Shown in pieces: positions 1 to 8,061 of a stretch of 13,892 nucleotides of DNA. Every line of letters starts with the position of its first letter. Position 1 is the stretch's first letter. The DNA comes from Glomus cerebriforme. Lineage: Eukaryota; Glomeromycota; Glomeromycetes; Glomerales; Glomeraceae. Made by a program: the position numbers and the translations under genes. The notes below the pieces were generated by a model, which saw only the letters and a program-made list of their open reading frames with translations, had not been told where the DNA came from and did no database searches. The stretch is from the NCBI GenBank assembly GCA_003550305.1, contig QKYT01000231.1, forward strand, positions 24,179-38,070. Direction: 5' to 3'.

Positions 1-203
1 CACTCAGGTATGCGTGTATGAGGATCAAAACCTCACTCAGGCATGAAAAAATTTGCTCACTCAGGTATGCGTGTATGAGGGTCAAAACACTCTCTCTGGC
101 ATAATAAAGCTCATAGGTATCAGGTATAACTCAGGCATGTAAATTTGCTCACCCAGGTATACATGTATGAAGGTCGAAACACTCACTTCAGGCATAATAA
201 AAG
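1..203. repeat. Degenerate tandem repeat at left edge
   Basis: Three copies start with CACTCAGGTATGCGTGTATG or a close variant, at 1, 58 and 150. Each continues through a GAGG(A/G)TCAAAAC-like block and a CAGGCAT-A block. Copies 1 and 2 are 57 bp apart; copy 2 is longer because of an extra CATAGGTATCAGGTATAACTCAGGCATG segment. Copy 3 is more diverged (CACCCAGGTATACATGTATGAAGGTCGAAAC). The array probably continues beyond the window. No coding frame is evident. Confidence 0.8.
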
Positions 204-910
204 AAATAATAATTTTTTTGCTTTTATTTTTTTAGGAATAAAAATTTTTTGGGGAAATATATAGAAATTTTTTTGCCATGAGTCATTTTCCGTTATAGTT
301 ATATTATATAATCATTAATGGATGGTTCCGGCTCGCACCTCCATCAAAAATAATAATTATGAGTCATGACTGATATATCTCAGTGATTTATTGGTAATAC
401 AAAAAATTACTCATTCGAACTGATAATATTTTAATTGAATTTATATGTTGATAATTAAATGATAATGATCTTTTAATTTTAAAAAAGATTCTGTCATATG
501 TAAAAATATTTTGTGTGCAACAATACATTACGTACAATTTACGTTATTCATTTGTACAGTACATTAAAAAAAACTATTTATGTATTATAATCAGAATGAC
601 AATTAATTTACGCTGATCAGGACGAAGTATTAGAATAGCTAGTTTTAATATTAATTTAATAAATAAATAAAAATTTAAAGATAAATTACAAAATCTAATA
701 ATATCTAACTCTATGAAATAAAATCAAAGTCAATATAAACTAGAGGCGACTAATGAAAGTAAAATAATTAGTAATGTTTCTTTGAATTAATATCTCTGTT
801 GGAACTTAAGTTTTGTTCACCTTCAGTTAATCTCCAGAGGTTCGTCTACGAAAAAAATAAATAAATAAGCAATATCAGTGATTTTCTTTAAATCAATTTT
901 AAAAAAAACT
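204..910. other. AT-rich intergenic stretch, no gene seen
   Basis: Low-complexity AT-rich DNA with many stops in all frames. The only notable sites are two identical ATGAGTCAT nonamers (278-286 and 359-367), listed separately, and a short GC-richer block near 322-346 with GATGG...CCATC arms. No RNA gene or ORF could be supported. Confidence 0.6.
278..367. promoter_or_regulatory. Two perfect Gcn4/AP-1-like palindromic sites
   Basis: ATGAGTCAT occurs at 278-286 and again at 359-367. This matches the ATGASTCAT site bound by fungal Gcn4-type bZIP factors. Two exact copies within 90 bp are unusual for DNA of this composition. No convincing gene start lies next to them, so a regulatory role is only inferred. 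Confidence 0.3.
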
Positions 911-1039
911 TCACCCTTGAAACTTATCAAGGTAGAGTTTCAGGGTCAAAGTACCTTCAATTTCTACAGCAAAACCTACAAGTCCAAAATTGTACAGAAA
1001 GAAAGAAAAAGCATTAGTAAATGTTCCTTCTAAAAAAAC
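911..1039 (-). pseudogene. Unidentified coding-like fragment (42 codons)
   Basis: On the minus strand, a frame opens at 1039 and ends at a TGA at 911-913. Its residues look protein-like (FLEGTFTNAFSFFLYNFGL, then VGFAVEIEGTLTLKLYLDK). It begins at a T7-AG tract that resembles a 3' splice site. It ends next to a GTGAAG donor-like site, and a TTTTTTCGTAG acceptor-like site lies about 70 bp further on. An ATG-led frame just upstream (from about 1094) runs toward it but is one base out of phase across the T7 run. It may be a decayed gene or an exon of an uncharacterised one. No family is recognised. Confidence 0.3.
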
Positions 1040-1559
1040 TTAAAGGATATAAGTTTAAATTTATGAAAGCACACTCAATCTGCCGAACTGACATTATAAA
1101 AAAAGAAAAAAAAATTTATTAGTAATTAGTCTAAAAACAACCACACGAAACAAATAAATGTAAGAATTCTTAGTTATCTACAGTTGACTACAGTAAAAAT
1201 AGTATACCATAAACTTCACATATCATATCACATTCTTCGAATGGTTATATTTCACGAAACAAGAACTTATGACACCTGTCAACGATCTGAACCATTCATA
1301 TAAAAAAGACAGTAAGTAAAAAGAATAATAAAAAAAAATACTTGATAAATTTCATAAATTTGGGGATTATTTCTTATTTTGTCAATTTTTGATTAATCAC
1401 AACATTTGCTCCTGATTTTGGCCGACATTACGACATTAAGGCATTAAGAAATCAATCATGTGGCTTAAAAATTTTTGTCATAGAAAATTGCTAATCTAAT
1501 CTAAAACTTGGAAGGACTTTTTTTTAAAAAAAAATTAATTGGTAAAATTATTACCTTGA

Positions 1560-1814
1560 AAGTTAATTAGAAAATTAAGACATTACATTTTGGAACATTT
1601 GGACATTTCCGGTGGCAGTTACGTGATAACATATTGGGGTCAAGCAAGAAGGTTTAAAAAAATTTGACGTTTTGAATATATCCGAAAAAATTTTGTAGTG
1701 CTAAAGGAAAGTTACAAAAATTATGAAAAACAGAATTACCTAGATGGAATTAATGGAATTAAGAAAGCAAAAAAGGTTGTTGATTGGATTAATAGTATAG
1801 AGCAGTATAAGTAG
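1560..1814 (+). pseudogene. Unidentified gene remnant with one internal stop
   Basis: A single plus-strand frame runs 85 codons to a TAG at 1812-1814 and is broken only by one TGA at 1665-1667. The first part reads like protein (HLDISGGSYVITYWGQARRF). The second part includes FEYIRKNFVVLKESYKNYEK and NGIKKAKKVVDWINSIEQYK. Both halves share the frame, and the stop is one transition away from CGA (Arg), so a point mutation explains it better than an indel. No ATG is present and another TGA (1557-1559) lies just upstream, so this would be the 3' end of a gene whose 5' part is lost or sits in an unrecognised exon. I do not recognise the family. Confidence 0.4.
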
Positions 1815-2395
1815 ATAATTTAAGATTTGATTAGTTTATTAGTTGACTGCTAAAATTGCTCTTTTTCATGATTATGATAAATTTACTTTGGTTAATCTTC
1901 AATTTTATAAATGAAAATATCATTACTAAGAAAAAAAAAAGCCTTAAAGTTTTAATAAAATAAAAGTAAATTTTTTATATGTATATATATTATGTTAATT
2001 TAATTTAATTTTGATTTTAAAATTTCGTAATTTTTGAAATATGAAATATTAAAATTTATTATATTTTTATTATTAATACGGGAGGAGGTACGTTAAAAAT
2101 CGAGCCGGCCTAAATGACCTTAGTAATGCCGCATTTTTGCAAAAAAATTAGAGATAGTTACAATACATTGTTTTCCCAATCTGTAAATCAAAGGTATAAT
2201 AATTAAATAATTATTGTATACACAAAATTTTTAATTCACATATTAGGTCATTTTTCAGTTTAACGTTACCTCTATTATTCTTAAATTTACGACCGCCATT
2301 TGTACTATATTTCGTTTCGTATTTTTAAATAAAATGCCTATCTCATGTGATAATATATTATAAAATGTTGGTAACATTGAAAATAAATTTCCTTG
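1815..2395. other. AT-rich intergenic stretch, no gene seen
   Basis: No supported gene. The one GC-richer block (2083-2135) holds ATCGAGCCGGCCTAAAT at 2099-2115, which has a near-identical inverted partner at 3570-3585. The right part of this stretch may belong to the 3' flank of the minus-strand gene that ends at 2459. Confidence 0.55.
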
Positions 2396-2401
2396 TTTAT
2401 T
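2396..2401 (-). terminator. AATAAA polyadenylation signal of NTF2-like gene
   Basis: The plus strand reads TTTATT, that is AATAAA on the minus strand, 58 bp past the stop codon at 2459. Position and sequence fit a canonical poly(A) signal for the minus-strand gene. Confidence 0.45.
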
Positions 2402-2458
2402 TGATAAATTATCGTGAAAAAGCAAGAAAAAAAAACAATATAAAAAAAGAAATTTGAA

Positions 2459-3144
2459 TTATTTCATATATGAAGAAGCTTTATCAATTAAGAAACCAGT
2501 TCCGGTAATTAATTTTCCAAAAAATAGTTTACGAAGAATATTTTCATAACACCAACAAATTAAAGGTACACTTTGAATAAGACCTTCAAGTGTCCAATTA
2601 TCTTCCATTTTATAAACATAATATAAACCATCATTTTCTTTACGAAATTTAAGAGTTGTTATAGAAGGTACGACAAAATGAATGAAAGGAAGAACTCTTG
2701 GACATAAATGTTGTTTTATGTTTATAATAGCGGTAGTTCCACTATCAAGAAAAAAAAAAAAAAGTAAATTAAGAGTTAAAAAAACAAAAATCTTTGAGGG
2801 AAAATATAATAACATGTATGACATACTCGAAAACTACATCTTCTTTATCTTGGATTTCAGGCTCACTTTTATTGAAAGTAGCACAAACACGAAAAACTTT
2901 ACGAATATTATGAGTACCATAAACATTAAGGAATGGATGGGTTAAAATCGCATCTTCAATAAAATATGTATCTAATACTTTTTTATATATTGCTTCATCA
3001 TGCGAAAGAAGATCCGAAACAATTTCTGAAAATAAATATATTTAGGATTCATTAGCGATACTATTATTATTAATTATTATTATTATTTTTAAGTAATAAT
3101 AATTTTTTACCTGGTAAAGTTTGATCAGAAAAACGAAGGTCCAT
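2459..3144 (-). CDS. SigF-like NTF2-like domain protein (3 exons)
   Basis: Exons are 3144-3111, 3025-2827 and 2741-2459. The introns (3110-3026, GTAAAA...CAG; 2826-2742, GTATGT...TTGATAG) are both 85 bp. The joined frame is 516 nt, 171 aa. The start ATG has A at -3 and G at +4. An NTF2-like cone-fold pattern is visible: an N-terminal helix with LLSHDEAIYKKVLDTYF (residues 17-33), then DAILTHPFLNVYGTHNIRKV (about 36-55), a strand region VLPFIHFVVPSITTLKF (94-110), and YYVYKMEDNWTLEGLIQ (118-134). A hydrophobic C-terminal segment (about 131-165) may touch a membrane. Order and length match fungal proteins annotated 'SigF-like NTF2-like domain', whose function is unknown and for which no catalytic residues are established. 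Unspliced, the middle exon frame runs through intron 2 to give a false hydrophobic N-terminus. The family call is from memory of the pattern. Confidence 0.8.
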
Positions 3145-3205
3145 GATTTTGACGGTTTAAAATTTTTGTGAAGAGAAAAAGAAAGGATTTCTTTTTTTGC
3201 AGCAA

Positions 3206-3213
3206 TTTATATA
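3206..3213 (-). promoter_or_regulatory. TATA-like box of NTF2-like gene
   Basis: The minus strand reads TATATAAA, 62 bp upstream of the ATG at 3144. A pyrimidine-rich stretch (CCTTTCTTTTTCTCTTC) lies between it and the start, typical of fungal core promoters and transcription start regions. Confidence 0.45.
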
Positions 3214-3552
3214 AAAAAAAAATATTCACATGTTACATAAAATAATATTCCCACGATTATTATAATCCCATGATTTTCATAACAAAGAATGTGAATCTTA
3301 TGTGATCGCTACTCCGGATCTGCGCCACAAATTGCATGTGACCCTGTACTCCTGTAGTGACCCTGTGACCTGTGTCCCATTTTACTGTAAATTAATCTCA
3401 AACATGTTGATTTAAATATAGTAGAATTTCTCCCAGGTATATTCCTTAATTACATTTTTTTTTTTTTTTGTTACGTCAATTAACAGCTAAATGAACTGAT
3501 GTGCGTCAAATGACTAATGTGGCCAAGCCTTCTTAAGGGATTATTAAAATTA

Positions 3553-3599
3553 GCCCAAATATTTCCATAATTTAGGCCGGTCGATATGAAATTTTGGGC
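3553..3599. repeat. Hairpin with GC-rich loop
   Basis: GCCCAAATATTTC (3553-3565) pairs with GAAATTTTGGGC (3588-3599), with a one-base bulge. The loop contains TTTAGGCCGGTCGAT. This may be a small non-autonomous element or one end of a larger one; no target duplication is clear. Confidence 0.5.
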
Positions 3600-3661
3600 G
3601 ATTACATTCACTCCATCGTCAGATAAAAACGTCAACATTTCAAAATAGATTATACAACTAA

Positions 3662-3903
3662 CCCGAAATATATATAAGGGGTAAAGGTGATTTTTTTTGT
3701 ATGGATCTCCTGACCTTCGATCGACATGTGGTTACCACATTTGCGCCCAAAGACTTTAATTAAAACAATGATTTTTATTCTATTTGTATTTTGTATTATG
3801 TATTAAATTAACTAGAAAAATCGTTCTATACACATATATGACAAATTAAACAACCTCACTTGACTTTGGCTAAAAAAAAAAAAAAAATTCTATATATTTC
3901 GGG
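3662..3903. repeat. Possible 242-bp element with 13-bp terminal inverted repeats
   Basis: CCCGAAATATATA (3662-3674) is exactly inverted as TATATATTTCGGG (3891-3903). The interior is non-coding and contains the 3726-3740 palindrome. Flanking bases do not show a clear target-site duplication, and the A/T-rich part of the arms lowers the significance. Confidence 0.35.
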
Positions 3904-4258
3904 GGTCGATTTATTTATTTTTTTTTTTCGTTGTTCGTATTTTTTATTCTTAAACTGATTTGATTGTTAAGACATTCCTTCATATTTATAATAATCGTTT
4001 GATTGTCATAATATTTAGTCCTACATAAACGAAAATCCATAACTTTCCACCCAATAATAAAAAAAGTAAATACGATTACAAATCTTTATACTAATATTTG
4101 ACAACAATTAATTAAAAAAACCGTACTGGAGTCGGTAAAAATTTTTCCGCGTGATACATAATAATCAAAGTCAGAGAAATTATTAATTATTTCAACGAAT
4201 AAAAAATAAGATTAAACAATTAAAATTCCTTATGAAATATAAAGGGAATTTGTCCCGT

Positions 4259-4607
4259 ATGTCCGAAATACGTATGGAAAACGTGAAAGATTCCTTATTT
4301 AGACGCTGTGAATTGAGTCTAAAATTTAATTTGCCCGAGCTAACTCAAAATGGATATTTTAATTGTAACCATATCCGCAGTAAATGACGGATATCAAATC
4401 ACCAGATATACAGTATGTATCACCGATTCTTCATTCCAAGAAGTGTCAATCATAAAAAGATCACTCACTGGATATGGCAACTTCCGTCGGATAGACCGGA
4501 TTAATACTCATTTATATGCTCGAATGAAATTCTTATTGTATTTTACTAAACGGAGAATGACTTATCATAAAGTACTACCATGTTTTAAATTATTTCATCA
4601 TAATTAA
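4259..4607 (+). other. Coding-like island with two competing frames
   Basis: GC is visibly higher here than in the flanks. Frame A starts with ATG at 4259 and runs 42 codons to a TGA at 4385-4387 (includes NVKDSLFRRCELSLKF and LPELTQNGYFNCNHIRSK). After the TGA it stays open to a TAA near 4502 (includes NHKKITHWIWQLPSDRPD). Frame B starts with ATG at 4350 in a good context (AAAATGG) and runs 85 codons to TAA at 4605-4607. The two frames overlap, so at most one is real. Frame A with its single stop looks like a decayed gene; frame B could be a genuine 85-aa hypothetical protein. No family is recognised and no clear promoter or poly(A) signal is close by. Confidence 0.3.
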
Positions 4608-4918
4608 TCAAATAATCCTTCTTATTCTCTCAGAATGGCGCAGAATGTAACATGTTTTTTTTTTAGGTAATTTAAATCTCAATAATTCCCGATAATTGAT
4701 ATTGTTTAGATTGTATGCAACACACAAACATTTGATACAAAATTATAAATAATCATTCAATTTTCTTTGTATTAATCAGCAAAATTGAGATTAACTATTA
4801 TCAGATTAAAATTTTCTTTTTTATCCAATAAAACCTTGAGAATTTTTTAATTTTTAATTGTTGTCGATTAAATGAATTTTTAATTTACCAAATTAGTAGA
4901 ATTTTTAATTCAAACTTA

Positions 4919-4942
4919 ATTGTCATGATTTAGCATGACAAT
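4919..4942. promoter_or_regulatory. Perfect 9-bp dyad upstream of arsM-like gene
   Basis: ATTGTCATG (4919-4927) and CATGACAAT (4934-4942) are perfect inverted arms with a 6-bp spacer, about 190 bp upstream of the ATG at 5129. It could be a dimeric transcription factor site. No known arsenic-response consensus is claimed. Confidence 0.35.
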
Positions 4943-4989
4943 CTTTTTTGAATCAAGTGATTATTTCAAAAAAATAAAGTAGCTTTGCT

Positions 4990-5007
4990 CGTGAAAAAAA
5001 TCACGTG
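4990..5007. promoter_or_regulatory. CACGTG E-box inside a small inverted repeat
   Basis: CACGTG at 5002-5007 is the bHLH (Pho4/Cbf1-type) core site. It overlaps an inverted repeat CGTGA-(A6)-TCACG at 4990-5005. It lies 122 bp upstream of the methyltransferase start codon. Function is inferred from sequence only. Confidence 0.35.
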
Positions 5008-5084
5008 GATTAACACTATAAATGTAAAGTTCCCACCGTTGTTTTTTTTTAAAAAAAAATTTCTTCTTTTCTCGTATTTATTAA

Positions 5085-5092
5085 ATATAAAA
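5085..5092 (+). promoter_or_regulatory. TATA-like box of arsenite methyltransferase gene
   Basis: ATATAAAA lies 37-44 bp upstream of the start codon. This is close, so the 5' leader would be very short. The second TA-rich run at 5112-5121 is even closer and less likely. Confidence 0.3.
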
Positions 5093-5128
5093 AAGTAAAT
5101 CTATCAAACTTGTATATATACAATAACA

Positions 5129-6326
5129 ATGGCTTCTAACGTTGGAAAATGTTGCGTTGTAAGTAATATTTTTTTTTAATGATACTAGTTTTTACGTGTC
5201 AAAAACTCTTAAATTATCTAAAACTGATGTATATAATTTTTTTTTTTTTTTTTTTACAAAATTATTTTCATGTTAATGTACAAAGAAAGATCAAGCTGAT
5301 GAACAAAAAACGGTTGAATCGGTAAAAGATTATTACAGCAAAGTTCTTAAAACTAAGGAAGACTTAAAGACCAGTGCATGTTGTACAACAGGAACTATCC
5401 CAGAAAACGTGAGGACTATTATAAAAGATATTCACCCTGAAGTTCTTTCCAAATTTTATGGTTGTGGTTCTCCTGTACCTTCTGCGTTAAAAGGAAAGAC
5501 GGTTTTAGATTTAGGATCAGGTTCTGGTCGAGACTGTTTTATTTTATCTAAATTAGTTGGACCAGAAGGTAAAGTAATTGGAGTGGATATGACTGACGAA
5601 CAACTTGAAGTCGCTAATAGTCATATCTCTTACCATATGAATAAATTTGGTTACGATAAACCTAACGTGGTTTTCAAAAAGGGATATATTGAGGATCTTC
5701 AAGAGATTGGAATTGAAAATGAATCAATAGATGTAGTGATTTCAAATTGTGTTCTTAATCTTTCTCCAAACAAAAAGAAAGCATTTTCAGAAATCTTTCG
5801 AGTTCTTAAACCAGGTGGTGAATTATATTTTTCTGATGTTTTTTCAGGAAGAAGAATTCCAGAAGATCTCGTAAAAGATCCTGTTCTCTTTGGAGAATGT
5901 TTAAGTGGAGCTCTTTATATTGAAGATTTTCGACGTATACTTACAAATTTAGGATATCCTGAATATCGAATCTTATCTAAACAAAAGATTGAATTGCATA
6001 GTTCAGAAATTGAACAAAAAATTGGAATGATCGATTTTTATTCTATTACAGTTCGTACTTTTAAATTACCTTTTGAAGATCGATGTGAAAATTATGGTCA
6101 AGTAGCAATTTATAAAGGAACTCTTGAGGAAGCTCCAAATTCTTTTGTATTGGATGACGATCATGTATTTAAGATTAATGAATCTGTTCCAGTTTGTGGA
6201 AATACAGCTACTATATTACAGAAAACTCGATATTCAGAGTACTTTGATGTGATTGGAGACCAATCTGTACATTATGGGATGATGTGTTTACCTAAGTCTG
6301 AAACATCTAATGGTAAATGTTGTTAA
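5129..6326 (+). CDS. Arsenite methyltransferase (AS3MT/ArsM-like), 2 exons
   Basis: S-adenosylmethionine-dependent enzyme that methylates arsenite (EC 2.1.1.137 type), expected in the cytosol. Exon 1 is 5129-5158 (10 codons); the intron 5159-5285 (GTAAGT...ACAAAG, 127 bp) is in phase 0; exon 2 is 5286-6326; total 356 aa. ATG context is ACAATGG. The SAM motif LDLGSGSGRD sits at residues 84-93 and GVDMT at about 109-113. The four cysteines conserved in animal AS3MT are present: C42 (ACCTT), C70 (YGCG), C165 (SNCVLNL) and C215 (FGECLSGALY); their spacing of 28, 95 and 50 nearly equals that of the human enzyme (29, 95, 50). FRVLKPGGELYFSDVF follows C165, and an AS3MT-type C-terminal region fills about residue 265 to the end. 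Cys pairs occur at 8-9, 42-43 and 355-356, with GKCC at both termini. Nothing suggests damage. The neighbours are not arsenic genes. Confidence 0.95.
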
Positions 6327-6518
6327 TCGTGATCAAATACATAGTATCTTTTATTATTATTTTTTTTTATTATCGTGTACGAAATCATTATGATCAACAT
6401 TTTATTATTTAACTTTGATACGCGATAGTAGCTAACTATTATTATACTTTATATGTGTAATATTTCTATTTTTTGTAATTTTTTTTTTTGTTATTGTTAT
6501 TTTTATTATTATCTTTAT

Positions 6519-6524
6519 AATAAA
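6519..6524 (+). terminator. Probable AATAAA poly(A) signal of arsM-like gene
   Basis: AATAAA lies 193 bp past the stop codon and is followed by a long T-run. It is the first exact AATAAA downstream of the gene, though AT-rich sequence makes chance matches likely. Confidence 0.35.
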
Positions 6525-6545
6525 TATTTTTTTTTTTATATGAAA

Positions 6546-6612
6546 TACCGAAAAAGACTATAAAAAATATACTTATTCGGTTAATCGGTAGATTAGATCC
6601 GTAATAACCGAA
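6546..6612. repeat. Interleaved inverted repeats with CGGTT words
   Basis: TTCGGTTA (6576-6583) is exactly inverted as TAACCGAA (6605-6612), and TACCGA (6546-6551) pairs with TCGGTA (6585-6590). It is a compact GC-richer patch in AT-rich DNA, possibly the end of a small transposable element. Confidence 0.35.
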
Positions 6613-7471
6613 ATATACCAAGAATTATGCAGTGAAACCATACTAATATTTTGATCATAATATTCTTTTGATAGAACCGTCAAAGATAAAAAAGAAAAAT
6701 TTACTAAATTTGGGTTTAGTCACTCGTTCAATTAATTAATAATTGAATATTTTGAACATTTTTTTCTGTTAAGTAGAAAATAAATTTCTAAGGTCACTCT
6801 AAATGTTTCTTTATTATTTAATCTTAATTTGTGAAGTAAAATCATTTTTTGTATTTCATTATATTAACTTTTTCGTAATTATTAAATCCGGAATTTTTTC
6901 ATTCAAAATGTTTTCAATTCGTGTCACAAAAATTTCAGATGTAGATGGTATTATTTATTAAATAATTATTTATATATAAGTTATTTAAAATTATATCTAA
7001 AGAATTTGATCAAAATGTACTCATCGTGGATTCTAGACCTTATAATTTTAATATTCTTATTTGGTATAATCTACAAATTATATCAGTTCACTTAACCATG
7101 TGTAGAAAAGTAAATAATACATTGGCTATATAGGATCTGCGCCTCTAATAAAACACTAACTTTAATTATGGGTCTCCTTCAATGTGATTGGATAATGATG
7201 ACATTGTGCTCAAGTATCACAATATGATTTTCGTTATAGAATGATGCTTTAAGTTAATAATTGACGATGATTTACAGTAATTAGTCTTTAAAGAATATTT
7301 ACAAAATGGAGTAACAGGTAATGGACTCCTTAACTCATAAGACGCTTGTACAACACAGCACTTCAAACAAATCAAATCTGAAGCATTTTAATCCGGAGCA
7401 AAAAATAATTGATTGTATGGTTTTGTACGTTTTGTACAATGATAGCATTTGTTTTTTTTTTTTTTTTTTAT

Positions 7472-7505
<34 letters not shown>

Positions 7506-8061
7506 GCTTGTATTACTATTTTTATTTATCAAAATTCAAAACAAAACGTATAAATATTTGTCAAGAGGGACTAACAAGTAAATTAAAGAATCATGTTTTA
7601 CCGATATTAACCTAACCTTAAAAGCTCATATAATAAAGGACATTCTTACGTACCTAAGAGGTCGGCTTTATTGTTTAACCAAGCCATTACAAAGCCATTA
7701 TTTGCAATAATAATTATTTGATAAAAATATTTTCATATATGTTCTCAAAAATTTATTAAATAATTTTAGAATTATTTGAGGTTTATCCAATCTAAATATT
7801 CGATTATTTTAATACCTGAGAAATTCTATATATGATAATTTATAAGTTCATAAATTACAAGCAAATTTTAAATTATTCAAACTGATATTTTCACATAGTC
7901 TGTCGATTTGCAAACTTTTTTAATAGTAGTGAAAAATATTTGTCACCCATTATGCAGTACATCACTTCCACGTGTCACTATATAACAAAATTGCATAATC
8001 AAAATTTTTTTTAAAAAAAAAATTGTAAAATGTTATATATGTTGTGGATATATATGATATG
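6613..8061. other. AT-rich intergenic stretch, no supported gene
   Basis: Stops are frequent in all frames. It contains a GGATCTGCGCC block at 7133-7143 shared with 3316-3326, a short AAGCCATTA direct duplication near 7680-7699, a homopolymer run at 7452-7505, and a CACGTG site at 7969-7974 followed by a T8-A10 palindrome (8005-8022). A 26-codon ATG frame at 7016 is rejected as too short. Confidence 0.55.
7452..7505. repeat. T18-ATA-T20-A13 homopolymer tract
   Basis: An 18-T run, ATA, a 20-T run and a 13-A run follow directly. T20 next to A13 can form a simple foldback. Length is likely unstable and may be imperfectly assembled. The long Phe/Lys frame through it is a low-complexity artefact. 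Confidence 0.8.

Larger units (their letters stand above)
3214..4258. other. Intergenic stretch with inverted repeats, no gene
   Basis: No supported gene in about 1 kb. It holds a GGATCTGCGCC block at 3316-3326 (a second copy at 7133-7143), a TGACCCTGT duplication (3339-3347 and 3358-3366), two inverted-repeat structures listed separately, and a 15-bp palindrome, ATGTGGT-T-ACCACAT, at 3726-3740. The mix of GC-richer islands and inverted repeats suggests transposon remnants. Confidence 0.55.
4608..5084. other. Upstream region of arsenite methyltransferase gene
   Basis: No gene is seen. The region is AT-rich but holds the dyad at 4919-4942, the CACGTG site at 5002-5007 and a T9-A9 palindrome at 5042-5059, all within 210 bp of the methyltransferase start, so it is best read as its promoter. 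Confidence 0.5.

Noticed and set aside
2682..2945. Plus-strand open frame of 87 codons
   Set aside because: It is antisense to exons 2-3 and intron 2 of the NTF2-like gene and is Lys/Ile-rich low complexity across the A-run.
7016..7096. 26-codon ATG frame encoding a hydrophobic single-helix peptide
   Set aside because: Too short, no poly(A) or promoter signal, and hydrophobic frames arise easily from T-rich DNA.
7409..7615. Plus-strand frame of 68 codons rich in Phe and Lys
   Set aside because: It exists only because it reads through the T18/T20/A13 homopolymer tract; there is no protein-like composition elsewhere except a short tail.
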